In this document: positions 14,388 to 23,035 of the stretch, one piece after another
How the letters are laid out: every line of letters starts with the position of its first letter
Numbering within the stretch: position 1 is the stretch's first letter
Assembly: GCF_014201145.1 (NCBI RefSeq)
Contig: NZ_JACHDP010000001.1
Coordinates: 1,674,001 to 1,738,000, forward strand
Direction: 5' to 3'
Length of the DNA stretch: 64,000 bases
Source: Micromonospora parathelypteridis
GTDB lineage: Bacteria > Actinomycetota > Actinomycetes > Mycobacteriales > Micromonosporaceae
Notes under the pieces: generated by a model
What the model was told of the DNA's origin: nothing
Seen by the model: the letters and a program-made list of their open reading frames with translations, nothing else
Database searches by the model: none
Program-made: the position numbers and the translations under genes

Positions 14388-16287
14388 CATTCTGACGTTG
14401 GCTGAGACAAGCCGACCGAGCCCTCTCGAACTCGCCCGTGCACGCCGCGTGGCGCGGGCCGCGCAGGGTCAGTACGACCTGTCTGTCGCCGAAGGGTACG
14501 AAATCATTGTCGGCGCCGACCTCGTGGATCCGCTGACCGCCGATGTCGACGAGGCCACCAGAGTTGCGCGTGCCGCGCAACTGGCGAAGCTCGGCACGAT
14601 CACCTGGACGGCTGGCACGGGCAAGACCGAGAGTTTCGGGCACCTCTTCTGGTCGGACGAGATGGCAATGATCTTCGGGCATGCGCCCGGAACACTGCGA
14701 CTCACTCCCGAAAGACTTGCCAACCTCGTGCATCGCGCCGACGTAGAGACGGTTCGCGACGTCGTACGGACGGCATGGGAACAGCGCCAGCCGGACGAGG
14801 TCACGTTCAGGGTGATCCAGCCGGGCGGTGCCGTCCGCCACGTGCACTGCCACATCGAGATACTCACCACCGGCGGTGTGCCGTCGGGGATCATCGCCAC
14901 CGGTGAGGATGCCACCGCGCTCGAACTCGCCCGGCAAGAGCGCCGTCGGCTCGCCACCCGCAGTGAAATGCTCTGCGCCGACCTGGCGGCGCTGGACCTC
15001 GTCAGTGGACTGCCGACCCGCAGTTACCTGACCGACGAGGTCGACCGAGCACGCCGTACCACGGGCGGAACACTCATCGTGGTGGCAACCGAACCCACCA
15101 CCCGGCCACCCGAAGCGCTCACCGACGAGGACCACGACCAACTCACGGCAGAGGTCGCCGGGCACCTGCGAACGATCGTCGGCGATGGGGTGACCTGTGG
15201 CCTGGTCGGCTCCGGCCTGTGGGGCGTACTCCTCGCTCCCACCGCGGAGCCGGCGGAGGCTCCCGAGGCCCTGGCGACTCGGATCGTCGACACGTTCCGA
15301 CGCCATCTGTTCAGCATTCAACACAAGACATTGCGCCTGAACACGTGGGCGGGCCTTGTGCATTTCGGCAGCGGCATCGCCGCTACCGGGTTCGACCTGC
15401 TCGTCGACGGTGAACACGCGGTCCGTGACGCGCGCCGCAGCGGCATCCCGACCACAGTCCTCACCGAGCCCGTGGCGACCAAGGACCGGATAGACAACTA
15501 CCGCTCCCGGGTACGGCAGGCGGTGTCTGCCAACAGGTTCGCCCTCTATGCCCAGCCCATCGTCGACCTTCGCCTCAACGAGGTCACTCGCCACGAGATC
15601 CTCCTGCGCGTGCGGAGCGATACCGGCGAGTCCGTCGCACCCTCGGCCTTCCTCGACATGGCCGAGCGCGTCGGCGAGATCCTCACCGTGGACAAGTGGG
15701 TGATCGACCATGCCCTCGAACTGATCGGCCGGGGGGCCCAAACCTCCCACTACCAGGTCAACATCTCTGGCAACTCCCTCGCCGACCCGGATCTGCTCGG
15801 CTTCGTGACCGAGGCGATCCGCCGGCACCGGGTGAAGCCGGAATGCCTGACCTTCGAGATCACCGAAACCACGCTCATCGAGAACCGTAACGAGGCCCTC
15901 GCCTTCGCTACCGGGATCAGAGAGATCGGCTGCCACCTCGCGTTGGACGACTTCGGAACGGGATACGGTGCCCTGGCCCACCTGAAATACCTCCCGGTGG
16001 ACCTCGTGAAGATCGATGGGATGTTCATCGTCGACCTTTGCCGGTCTCCGGCCGATCAGGCCGTCGTCTCGAAGCTGGTGGAACTCTGCCACACGCTCGG
16101 CATCCGTGTTGCCGCCGAATACGTCCAGGACGAGGAGACCCTGGAACTTCTGAAGGGCTGTGGAGTCGACTTCGCCCAGGGCTACGAGACCGGACGACCC
16201 GAACCGATTGCGGTGTGCCCGGAGAGATCGGTGCGGACGATCGAATTCGAGCTGCGGCTCCCCCCGCCGCATAGCGCGATGGGCTGA
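14374..16287 (+). CDS. PAS - degenerate GGDEF - EAL c-di-GMP phosphodiesterase-like protein
   Basis: About 637 residues from a GTG overlapping the sigma gene. A PAS-like domain lies at about 65-180 (LGTITWTAG...LFWSDEMAMIFG...VTFRVIQPGGAVRHVHCHIEI). Next comes a GGDEF-like fold without the GGDEF signature (LVSGLPTRSYLTDEV; the active loop reads GSGLWGVLL), so it is probably catalytically dead. The EAL domain covers about 370-610. Its catalytic set is largely kept: E of HEILLRV, N of VNISGN, E of FEITET, DDFGTGYG, K of VKIDG and E of AAEYVQ. Hydrolysis of c-di-GMP is therefore plausible. There are no TM segments, so it is cytosolic, perhaps recruited by the small membrane protein at the head of the operon. 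Confidence 0.88.
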   Translation: MDLNDILTLAETSRPSPLELARARRVARAAQGQYDLSVAEGYEIIVGADLVDPLTADVDEATRVARAAQLAKLGTITWTAGTGKTESFGHLFWSDEMAMIFGHAPGTLRLTPERLANLVHRADVETVRDVVRTAWEQRQPDEVTFRVIQPGGAVRHVHCHIEILTTGGVPSGIIATGEDATALELARQERRRLATRSEMLCADLAALDLVSGLPTRSYLTDEVDRARRTTGGTLIVVATEPTTRPPEALTDEDHDQLTAEVAGHLRTIVGDGVTCGLVGSGLWGVLLAPTAEPAEAPEALATRIVDTFRRHLFSIQHKTLRLNTWAGLVHFGSGIAATGFDLLVDGEHAVRDARRSGIPTTVLTEPVATKDRIDNYRSRVRQAVSANRFALYAQPIVDLRLNEVTRHEILLRVRSDTGESVAPSAFLDMAERVGEILTVDKWVIDHALELIGRGAQTSHYQVNISGNSLADPDLLGFVTEAIRRHRVKPECLTFEITETTLIENRNEALAFATGIREIGCHLALDDFGTGYGALAHLKYLPVDLVKIDGMFIVDLCRSPADQAVVSKLVELCHTLGIRVAAEYVQDEETLELLKGCGVDFAQGYETGRPEPIAVCPERSVRTIEFELRLPPPHSAMG

Positions 16288-16306
16288 TGATCCTCGAAAG
16301 GAGGGC

Positions 16307-16515
16307 TCAGGGACGGCAGTCGTTCGTCTTGATGCTGTCGACAATCGTGTCCCAGCCGGCGGGGGGCTCAGCATCCCGCATCGGGCGCCTTGGAGTCGCG
16401 AACGCCGACCCGGATGCGCCGGTCACGCATCTCCACGCACTGCCCGTTGCTGCCGGAAGGGCAGCACCTCCGGGCCGAACCAGATCGCCTGGATGGAGAC
16501 CGCGCTGGCGACCAT
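16307..16515 (-). pseudogene. Frameshifted DUF397-domain remnant
   Basis: Read on the minus strand in three successive frames, the segment rebuilds a DUF397 protein. The start MVASAVSIQAIW is followed by GSNGQCVEMRDRRIRVGVRDSKAPD in a second frame and EPPAGWDTIVDSIK in a third. The CVEx...VxVRDSK core and the final aromatic W...I..SIK block are family hallmarks. Two frame changes and an internal stop (after DAGC) make it non-functional as sequenced. DUF397 genes normally pair with an XRE-type regulator gene; none is present here. Confidence 0.65.
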
Positions 16516-16539
16516 GCCCCCACACCCACCTGGGCTGGG

Positions 16540-16830
16540 CACACGAAGTTCGGTGCCCTGTCCCTCGTCAGCGGATACGTGGTCCAGTCAGTACGGCAGT
16601 ACAGCGAACTCGCCGAGGGGAGGGCCGAGGGCCAGGGACAGGCCGACGCCGAGCGCGATTACGGCGGGCGCTGGCACGACTCGTCGACCCCGCCCGCTTC
16701 CCCCGAGGTGGCCCGCCTGTTCTCCTCGACGCTGTTCGGGGCGCCACCGTCCCACACCCCGGACGCGACGATCGCCGACGCGGACTTATCCCTCGGCTGG
16801 AGTCCCGCCGACCGCAATCCCGATCCGTAA
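16540..16830 (+). pseudogene. Probable C-terminal coding fragment of an unknown gene
   Basis: The frame ending at the TAA at 16830 shows strong codon bias (third positions nearly all G/C) from about 16540. It encodes GHTKFGALSLVSGYVVQSV...RQYSELAEGRAEGQGQADAE and a polar tail. It has no convincing start codon and ribosome binding site of its own, and its N-terminal side collides with the DUF397 remnant. It is probably the 3' piece of a gene disrupted by the same rearrangement. No family is recognised. Confidence 0.4.
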
Positions 16831-16908
16831 TCGAGGTGCACTCGCGACGGACGACGTACGCTGGACCGAGACGGTCATCGACCGGCGCGACTGCACTGGG
16901 AGCACCCC

Positions 16909-19449
16909 GTGGACATCCTGTGGCAGAAGAACGACGACCTGGTGTCCCGGGTGCGGGATGCCTTCGGCGCCGACACTCTCGACGAACTGCTCCGACGTGC
17001 CTTTCCCCGGCGGACCGTGCTGCACGTCGGCGCCCTCACCCCAGGAATCTCCGGTGCGGCGGTCCTCCACGTACGACCGGAGCAGGACGGCTCGGCCCAG
17101 CATCCGTGTGTCGTCAAGATTGGGCCGGTCGGCGACATCCACACCGAGCACGAGCGGTGGCAGCAATATGTGCAGCCGTACCTGGGCCACGGGGAGATGC
17201 CCGACGTGCTCTCCGCTGCGGTGATCGTCGGCAACCACGCGGCGTTGGTCTACAAGTTCTACGCCGCCCGAACGCTGGCCGACATGATCCGGGATCTGGC
17301 GAGCGCCGACGACTCGATCGGCATCGTGGACGCGGTGCAGACCCTGCTGACCATCGTGCACGTGTGGCATCGTTCTCGGTCTTCAACCTACTTCGACCTG
17401 ATCGCCGAGGAGTACCCGCTCGAGGCGGAGACCCTGGAGCGCTTCGAGCAGTACGCCGCCGCCGAGCGTCAGTGGGGTGAGATCGCCGAGCCGAAGCTCG
17501 TCCGCGATGTCTGGTCACAACCGCCGGAGAGCCTGCGCAAGCCGCAGCTAACCACCATCGGACACGGTGATCTGCACGCCGACAACGTACTGATGGGGCC
17601 GAACGGCTCGTTCGGCATCATCGACTTCCTGCACACAGGCCGGCACCACTTCCTGCGTGACCTGGCGACGCTCGAGGCCGACCTGGTCCTGCGAGTGCTC
17701 TGTCCACCGGAGGCAACGGCGGACCAGGCCCAGCGGCTGACGGCTCTGCTGGAGCCGTACTACACGATGGCGGCGTTCACCACGTCCTCACAGCACGATG
17801 CCCTGGGACAGGGGGCGTGGCTGCCACTGCAGAACGTGGTGCGCTGCCTGCGGTCGGCGGTCTGGGGCCGTTCCGAGCACGACGCAGAGCAGATTCCCGG
17901 CTACCTCATAGCCGTGATTCGCCGCATGGTCAAAATGGTTGTTCGTGACGACAGCCGCCTGACAAACTTCCAGCGCTGGTTCGCCGCCCGCCTAGTGTTG
18001 GCACAGACCGCCGAACTGGCCCGCGGCGGGCGCTCGGCAGAACTGCCGATCCCGGCGAGCGGCGACCATGTCCGCGAACGGGTGCCCGGGCCACCAACGG
18101 AGGAGCCGGTGGCCGCTTACCTCGATCTGGAGTCCGAGGTCGAGGTGGTCCTCGGGCAACTGTCCGAATCATGGCGGCCCACCGCCATCGGCGCGTTCGA
18201 GGCCGAGTTGCCGGCGATCGCGGAGGAAGTGCGGCGGCGGCTGCCGGAGCGCGAACGCCGCCTCGCCGAGGTGTTCCGGGCGTTGACCGAGGTGTACCCG
18301 GAGCCGCTGCCCGATCCGGACACCGATCCGGAAAAGGTCAATCACGTCTTGGCCCGGGCGGACACCAACCGCATGATCGAGGCTCGGGTGGTGCGACAGG
18401 GCGAGGCGCTGGCGATCCAGATCCCGGACGTGGCTGCCCTGCTGTCGCACTCGACGCGCGAGCTGCAGATCTTCGAGCCGCTGCTACGCGCCGCCTGCGA
18501 CCTTTACGAGGCCGGCTCCTATCAAGCATCCCTGACGCAGTTCCGTCGGCTGGCGGCCCGACTGAGCGGCGATCTGTCGATCACACGCAGCGAGCTCACG
18601 CTGTTCTTCTACTTCCTGTCCAAGTGCCTGCTGAAGCTGAATATGTACAGCAGCCTCAACCGGCTCCTCGACGGTCCGTACCGCGTCTTCTGCCTCGACG
18701 TCTGCCCGGAACTGGAGGCGGAGCGGCTTCTCATCGCCGGGGTGGCCCACCGGCACCGCGGCGAGCTCAGCCTTGCGCAGGCATGCCTGGACGACGCGGT
18801 GGCGCAGCTCGCGCTGCTTGCCTCGCGTTCCGAGTCGGCCCTCGTCCACCTCGCCCTCGCCGACGCGTATGTGTTGAGCGCGCACCCGCGTTTCGACAAC
18901 GCGGTCGCGCCCGAAGCCGGGCTGGTCGCTCGTCAGGCCACCGTGCGCCTCACGCTCGCCGCGCTGGAATCAGCACGGCGGTCCTATGAGGAGTACTGGC
19001 ACCGTGGTGGCCGACCATCCCACTACGAGGGCCGATTGGCTGGCACAATGGCGTACATGACGGTGGTGCGCTCCGTTGTCGAGCCGGCGACGCTCGACGA
19101 CGAGGCGTGGTCCAAGGCCGCCGCGGAAGCTAGGCAAGGTTTCGAGCCCGAGTTCGACCGTAAGCCGGTGGGCGTGATCGCCGGGCGCGCCGCTCTTGCC
19201 TCGGTCAAGATGGCGCAGGCGCGCTGGCTGGCCGTGACGCAGCCGGAGCACTGGCCACAGCAGATGACAGAGTGCCTGCGCGAGGCAGAGAGGGCGCTCT
19301 CCCGCGTGCTGGCGGACTATGTCAGTCGCGTGGAGCTTGGTCCCCGCTTCGAGTACCGCAAGCTCATGGCGATCCAGTCATCGATCGGGGCGTTGACGGC
19401 CGATCCGCTGGGCCGAGTGGATCCCGACGCCCTCACCCCTCTCATCTAG
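16909..19449 (+). CDS. APH-like phosphotransferase with helical repeat tail (TCAD9-like?)
   Basis: About 846 residues from a GTG with GGGAG 6 nt upstream. Residues about 30-330 form an aminoglycoside-phosphotransferase-like kinase. The ATP-binding lobe contains CVVKIGPVGDIHTEHERW and YKFYAARTLADMI. The catalytic loop is TIGHGDLHADNVLMG (HGDLHxxN) and the metal-binding motif is GIIDFLHTGRHHFLRDLATLEADLV. Residues about 400-846 are mostly helical with TPR-like pairs (LYEAGSYQASLTQFRRLAARL, RHRGELSLAQACLDDAVAQL). The domain resembles the APH-like 'ternary complex associated domain' kinases predicted in actinobacterial conflict systems; that assignment is from memory and tentative. The NUDIX gene follows after 9 nt, so the three plus-strand genes form an operon. 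The substrate is unknown. Confidence 0.7.
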   Translation: MDILWQKNDDLVSRVRDAFGADTLDELLRRAFPRRTVLHVGALTPGISGAAVLHVRPEQDGSAQHPCVVKIGPVGDIHTEHERWQQYVQPYLGHGEMPDVLSAAVIVGNHAALVYKFYAARTLADMIRDLASADDSIGIVDAVQTLLTIVHVWHRSRSSTYFDLIAEEYPLEAETLERFEQYAAAERQWGEIAEPKLVRDVWSQPPESLRKPQLTTIGHGDLHADNVLMGPNGSFGIIDFLHTGRHHFLRDLATLEADLVLRVLCPPEATADQAQRLTALLEPYYTMAAFTTSSQHDALGQGAWLPLQNVVRCLRSAVWGRSEHDAEQIPGYLIAVIRRMVKMVVRDDSRLTNFQRWFAARLVLAQTAELARGGRSAELPIPASGDHVRERVPGPPTEEPVAAYLDLESEVEVVLGQLSESWRPTAIGAFEAELPAIAEEVRRRLPERERRLAEVFRALTEVYPEPLPDPDTDPEKVNHVLARADTNRMIEARVVRQGEALAIQIPDVAALLSHSTRELQIFEPLLRAACDLYEAGSYQASLTQFRRLAARLSGDLSITRSELTLFFYFLSKCLLKLNMYSSLNRLLDGPYRVFCLDVCPELEAERLLIAGVAHRHRGELSLAQACLDDAVAQLALLASRSESALVHLALADAYVLSAHPRFDNAVAPEAGLVARQATVRLTLAALESARRSYEEYWHRGGRPSHYEGRLAGTMAYMTVVRSVVEPATLDDEAWSKAAAEARQGFEPEFDRKPVGVIAGRAALASVKMAQARWLAVTQPEHWPQQMTECLREAERALSRVLADYVSRVELGPRFEYRKLMAIQSSIGALTADPLGRVDPDALTPLI

Positions 19450-19458
19450 GAGTCCGCC

Positions 19459-19899
19459 GTGCCCGAAGAACGCGGCCAGTACCTCGCCGGAGCTTTCGCG
19501 TTCGTCTTCGACCAATCCGGCCGCTTCCTGTTGCTCGAGGAGCGGGCGGACCGGCGAAAGTATATGTTCGACCTGCCGGGCGGCACACTTCAGCCGTTCG
19601 AGGAGCCGATCGCGGGACTACGCCGCGAGGTGCGGGAGGAAACCGGCATCGAGATCGGCAGTGTCTCCCCACTCTGCCACCTGAAATACGATGTGCACGA
19701 CAGCGGCCAGCCCATCCTGGTGGCGTTCTACGTGGCTCAGGCAGTATCGAGCTCGGTGCAGCTCTCGACGGAGCACGCCGGCCACCGCTGGATCACCCGC
19801 GAGGAGTACGACACCAACCAGTACACCGTCTCGCTCGCCAACGAGGAGACCCGGCGACTATTGGACACCTACCCGCACAGCGACTTCATTCTCCAGTGA
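19459..19899 (+). CDS. NUDIX hydrolase
   Basis: About 146 residues, with a GTG start and TAGGAG upstream. A complete Nudix box is present at about residues 43-65: G-x5-E-x7-REVREETGI (from GGTLQPFEE to REETGI). It coordinates the metal used to hydrolyse nucleoside-diphosphate-linked substrates. The rest fits a single NUDIX domain (AFAFVFDQSGRFLLLEERADRRKYMFDLPGG). The gene is 9 nt downstream of the kinase gene and overlaps the PfkB gene by a GTGA junction, so all three are probably made together. The substrate (modified nucleotide, NDP-sugar or dinucleotide) is not predictable. Confidence 0.92.
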   Translation: MPEERGQYLAGAFAFVFDQSGRFLLLEERADRRKYMFDLPGGTLQPFEEPIAGLRREVREETGIEIGSVSPLCHLKYDVHDSGQPILVAFYVAQAVSSSVQLSTEHAGHRWITREEYDTNQYTVSLANEETRRLLDTYPHSDFILQ

Positions 19900-20783
19900 A
19901 GGCGGTCGTCGCGGGAGATGTCCTCTTCGAGGTGAACGGACATCTTCGGGCGACGTTTCCGTCCCTCCTCGCGGACCGGCTTTTCTACGGTGATGTCGCC
20001 GCCATGGTCGGCGGCTCGGCGGCTAACTTCGCCTTGGCGGCCACGGCACTTTTCGACGAGGTCGTCGCGGTAGCCGCGGTGGGCGGTGACGCGGTGGGCG
20101 AGGTGATCCGCGCGCAACTCGAGTACCGCGGCGTCCGTGCCCGGCTGGCGGTGAAACCGGACCTTCCGTCAGCCGTCGCAATCTATGTCCGGGACGAGGC
20201 CGAGCACCGGGCCAAGGGCGCTCGCCTGTTGCTGGTCGGGGAACCGGCCGCACTGGGGCAGTGGGACACCGGGGACGCGGAGATGTTGCGATCCGAGCTC
20301 ATGGACGCCGACGTGCTGGTCGTCGACGGTTACGCGCTACGGGCCGAGCCGCGCCGGACCGCCACGCTCACTCTCATGGCACAGGCCCACGACTCGGGTG
20401 CCGAGGTCGTCTACGACATCGTCCCGCACGACGTGTTCCGGTCGACAGGTATCGCCGAGGTCCGGCGATGCGGCCGGTCGGCGACAATCATCGTCGCCGA
20501 GGCCCGCACGTTGAATGCCCTGGCCGGCGAGGACTGGACCGATGCGGACACTGGCGAACAGGCCGCACACCGGGCCGCGACGTTCGGCGCCCGAACGTTT
20601 CCGGGTCGCCGCCTGCACGTCCGGTTCGGTCTCGGAAACGCCGACCGCACCCTGACGCTGTCGCCGAACGGCGACGTGGAAATCATGGCGACGGGTTACG
20701 CAGAGAGCGACGAGCCGCGTGGCTTCGGCGACCGGCTGCTGGCCTCCGAGTTGGCTACTTTACTCAAGGGCCGGCGAACCTGA
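19896..20783 (+). CDS. PfkB-family (ribokinase-like) sugar/nucleoside kinase
   Basis: About 295 residues from a GTG overlapping the NUDIX stop. The N-terminal substrate-binding signature is MVGGSAANFALAATAL, with AVAAVGGDAVGEVIRAQLEYRGV downstream as in ribokinases. The C-terminal active site is GFGDRLLASELATLL, corresponding to the GxGDxF(x)aG catalytic motif with its Asp base. Phosphorylation of a sugar or nucleoside is expected; the substrate is unknown. The 3' end overlaps by 20 bp the 3' end of the convergent radical SAM gene, an unusually tight arrangement suggesting the five genes have stayed together. Confidence 0.88.
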   Translation: MKAVVAGDVLFEVNGHLRATFPSLLADRLFYGDVAAMVGGSAANFALAATALFDEVVAVAAVGGDAVGEVIRAQLEYRGVRARLAVKPDLPSAVAIYVRDEAEHRAKGARLLLVGEPAALGQWDTGDAEMLRSELMDADVLVVDGYALRAEPRRTATLTLMAQAHDSGAEVVYDIVPHDVFRSTGIAEVRRCGRSATIIVAEARTLNALAGEDWTDADTGEQAAHRAATFGARTFPGRRLHVRFGLGNADRTLTLSPNGDVEIMATGYAESDEPRGFGDRLLASELATLLKGRRT

Positions 20784-22110
20784 AGAACGCCGTGTCGCGG
20801 TCGGCGGTCAGCGCCTCGTGGATGCCGTTGAACATTATGTTCGCCGACCGGTCGATGCAATCACCGCACGCGCCGGGGAATTGCTGGACAAGAGACGTCA
20901 TCCGCGGTGTCCACCAGATGTCGTCCAGGCCGCCGTCGTCGGTCATCCGGCCGAACACAGTGCCTTCCGCGCCGCCAGAGAAGCCCTGCCCCCGATAGCG
21001 TCCGCAGGGCACCAGGGCCGGCTCGGACGGGGACGACCCGACCTCGACCAGGGCGCGGTGAGTCGACGCCAGGCAGGTCGAGAAGTACTCGCGCGGGACG
21101 TAACCGGTGTCGGTGAGCGACCGGGTCGGGAAGAATGCCTGGAACTCGTCGTCGACCAATTCGGTGCGTATCCGGTCGACCTGGAGGTGGTAGTTGTCCT
21201 CCTGCTCGGCGGTGAACGCCACCCGCAAGCGGTCGCCGAGGACCACCCGGAAGGACACGTGGTCCAGCCCAGCGGTCTTGGCGGCCGCGGCGATGGCGTA
21301 CATCTCCGCGACGTTTGTCGGATGGACCATCGACGTGCCGCCGAGCGGCATCACCGCCAGCGGATCGGGGCCATATTCTGCACGGCGCAGCCGATCGAGC
21401 TCGGCGAGCATCCGCAGCAGAGACGTCACGCCCAGTCGCGGGGTCCGGTGCAGGAGCATCCTCGTCTTGTCGGTGGCCGCGTTGAGGCTGACCCGCACAT
21501 AGGTGCACGCCCGCACCAGCGTCAGCAGTAGCTCGGGTCTCAGCAGATCGCCGGCGGTCAACACGGCGGAGGTCAGGCCGAGCTGCCGGCACAGGTCGAC
21601 GGCCGCAGCGAAATGAGGGCTGACAAGCGGATCACCGCCGCCGTCGAAGCGGACCACGCGCACGCCCATCCCGGCCGCCGACCGCAGGGTGCGTTCGAGG
21701 GCGGGCCAGGACAGGTGCAGGCCGGAGCCACCAACCGAGCGGTAACCGGCGGAAAAGCAGAAGGTGCACGCCGACGCGCACGCCATCGTGATATCCAGGT
21801 CGAGTTGGACCGGGTGCGGCTTGCCGTCCCGGATGCCGGCCAATAGCGCTGCTATGTGGTCGGACAGCCGGCCCGGTACGATTTCACCGCCGTGCGCCGG
21901 GATCATCCGGAACGATCGGGTCATGGGTGACCACGCCACCAATGCGGTCCAGTGGCCGAACGTCACGTTGTCGTTGCCTTCGACCACCCGACCCGACCCC
22001 AGGTCGACCGGTTCTCCGCCGCCTGGCGGCCGGATCAAGTAACTGTGGCCACCGCGGTTCTCGGCCAACACGGCATACGGTGATGCTGTCGGCGCCACCG
22101 GAGGAATCAC
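20764..22110 (-). CDS. Radical SAM protein with extra C-terminal cysteines
   Basis: About 448 residues. Residues about 1-95 form an N-terminal extension. The [4Fe-4S]-SAM motif is ITMACASACTFCFSAGY (CxxxCxxC) near residue 110. It is followed by GGGDPLVSPHF (the GGE-like motif) and the barrel strands SAVLTAGDLL and YVRVSLNAATD. The C-terminus has further cysteines (STCLAS, VPCGRYRG, ACGDCIDRS) compatible with auxiliary clusters as in SPASM/twitch enzymes. The start is a GTG with only a weak binding site. It lies 43 nt downstream of the coiled-coil membrane gene (same strand) and converges on the PfkB gene. The reaction is unknown; peptide or nucleotide modification is possible. Confidence 0.85.
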   Translation of the reverse strand: MIPPVAPTASPYAVLAENRGGHSYLIRPPGGGEPVDLGSGRVVEGNDNVTFGHWTALVAWSPMTRSFRMIPAHGGEIVPGRLSDHIAALLAGIRDGKPHPVQLDLDITMACASACTFCFSAGYRSVGGSGLHLSWPALERTLRSAAGMGVRVVRFDGGGDPLVSPHFAAAVDLCRQLGLTSAVLTAGDLLRPELLLTLVRACTYVRVSLNAATDKTRMLLHRTPRLGVTSLLRMLAELDRLRRAEYGPDPLAVMPLGGTSMVHPTNVAEMYAIAAAAKTAGLDHVSFRVVLGDRLRVAFTAEQEDNYHLQVDRIRTELVDDEFQAFFPTRSLTDTGYVPREYFSTCLASTHRALVEVGSSPSEPALVPCGRYRGQGFSGGAEGTVFGRMTDDGGLDDIWWTPRMTSLVQQFPGACGDCIDRSANIMFNGIHEALTADRDTAFFRFAGP

Positions 22111-22153
22111 CGGCCCAGCGTTACGCCTAATTTCATATATGTCAATCTCATCG

Positions 22154-22852
22154 CTAGGTCAGCAGAAGCCGCTGAATCGTGCCCAACGCCTGCTGCATCG
22201 GCGCGACGAACCGCTCCCGAAAGTCGGCGGCCTCCCCGTATGGACCAATGAAGCCCGCGACCAACGGCAGTGCCGACAGTTCTACGAGCGCCTGCTCGTC
22301 CTCCAACGCGGGCATCGTCTCCTCGTACTCGGTGACCAGCTCGCGCAGGTAGGTCTCGGCACGACTGATGGCGACGGCCAGCTGCTCCCGCTCCGGGAAC
22401 AGCTCGTTGTCGGCTCGCACCGCGAAAGAGTGCGCCTCCAACGACAGCTGCGCGTCGAGGACCACTTGAAGGAACTCGTCGTATCGGCCGGCACGCAGCC
22501 ACGGCACGTTCTCGTTGCCGGGTCGGCGCACCAGCGCCTGAGCACGCAGCATTCGCCGAGCACGCTTGACCGCGTTGTACTGCTCGACGAGATCGCGCAG
22601 GTACCGCTGCCGGGCTTCCCGGCGGGCGAGGCTCACGCTCTCCTCGTGACGGACGTCCTGGGCGCGCTGGTCGGCGTCGCGGTTGAATGCCTGGTAAATG
22701 ATGGACACGGCGCCGCCCAGAACGGCGACCAGGATGAACTGCAGCAGGATCTTGTAGGCTTCCACGCCCACTACGCGGGCGGCGGCATCATGCCGCAGGA
22801 CCAGCAGGGCTGCCAGCGCGAGTGTGACCAGGACAGCGATGACGATCGTCAC
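22154..22852 (-). CDS. Two-TM coiled-coil membrane protein upstream of the radical SAM gene
   Basis: About 232 residues from a GTG. Two TM helices are at about 3-20 (IVIAVLVTLALAALLVL) and 33-54 (KILLQFILVAVLGGAVSIIYQ). The rest is a long, charged, mostly helical cytoplasmic region (FNRDADQRAQDVRHEESVSLARREARQRYLRDLVEQY, then EREQLAVAISRAETYLRELV) likely to form coiled coil. No enzymatic motif is seen. Its position ahead of the radical SAM gene suggests a membrane anchor or sensor for the module, by inference only. Confidence 0.7.
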   Translation of the reverse strand: MTIVIAVLVTLALAALLVLRHDAAARVVGVEAYKILLQFILVAVLGGAVSIIYQAFNRDADQRAQDVRHEESVSLARREARQRYLRDLVEQYNAVKRARRMLRAQALVRRPGNENVPWLRAGRYDEFLQVVLDAQLSLEAHSFAVRADNELFPEREQLAVAISRAETYLRELVTEYEETMPALEDEQALVELSALPLVAGFIGPYGEAADFRERFVAPMQQALGTIQRLLLT

Positions 22853-23035
22853 CGATAGGCGACGAGACGCGGTACTTCGTTTCGTGGCTATGCCGACAAA
22901 GTCTAAACGGCGATGAGGATCCCACGCTGGTAGCCGAGGCCGTCGACGGCGGCTCGGTCAACGCGGCCCGTCCGGGTCGTAGGCTCATGCGGGTGGCTTT
23001 GGCTGTATAGCTGACCGCACAGCAACCTGGATGTG
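22853..23035. other. Intergenic region, promoter side of the membrane/radical SAM pair
   Basis: A short region with an AT-richer patch near 22880-22905 that may hold the minus-strand promoter. No gene is seen. Confidence 0.35.

Noticed and set aside
14035..16374. 779-codon open frame on the minus strand
   Set aside because: It is antisense to the sigma and PAS-EAL genes, whose motifs are unambiguous. The antisense translation shows no family features.
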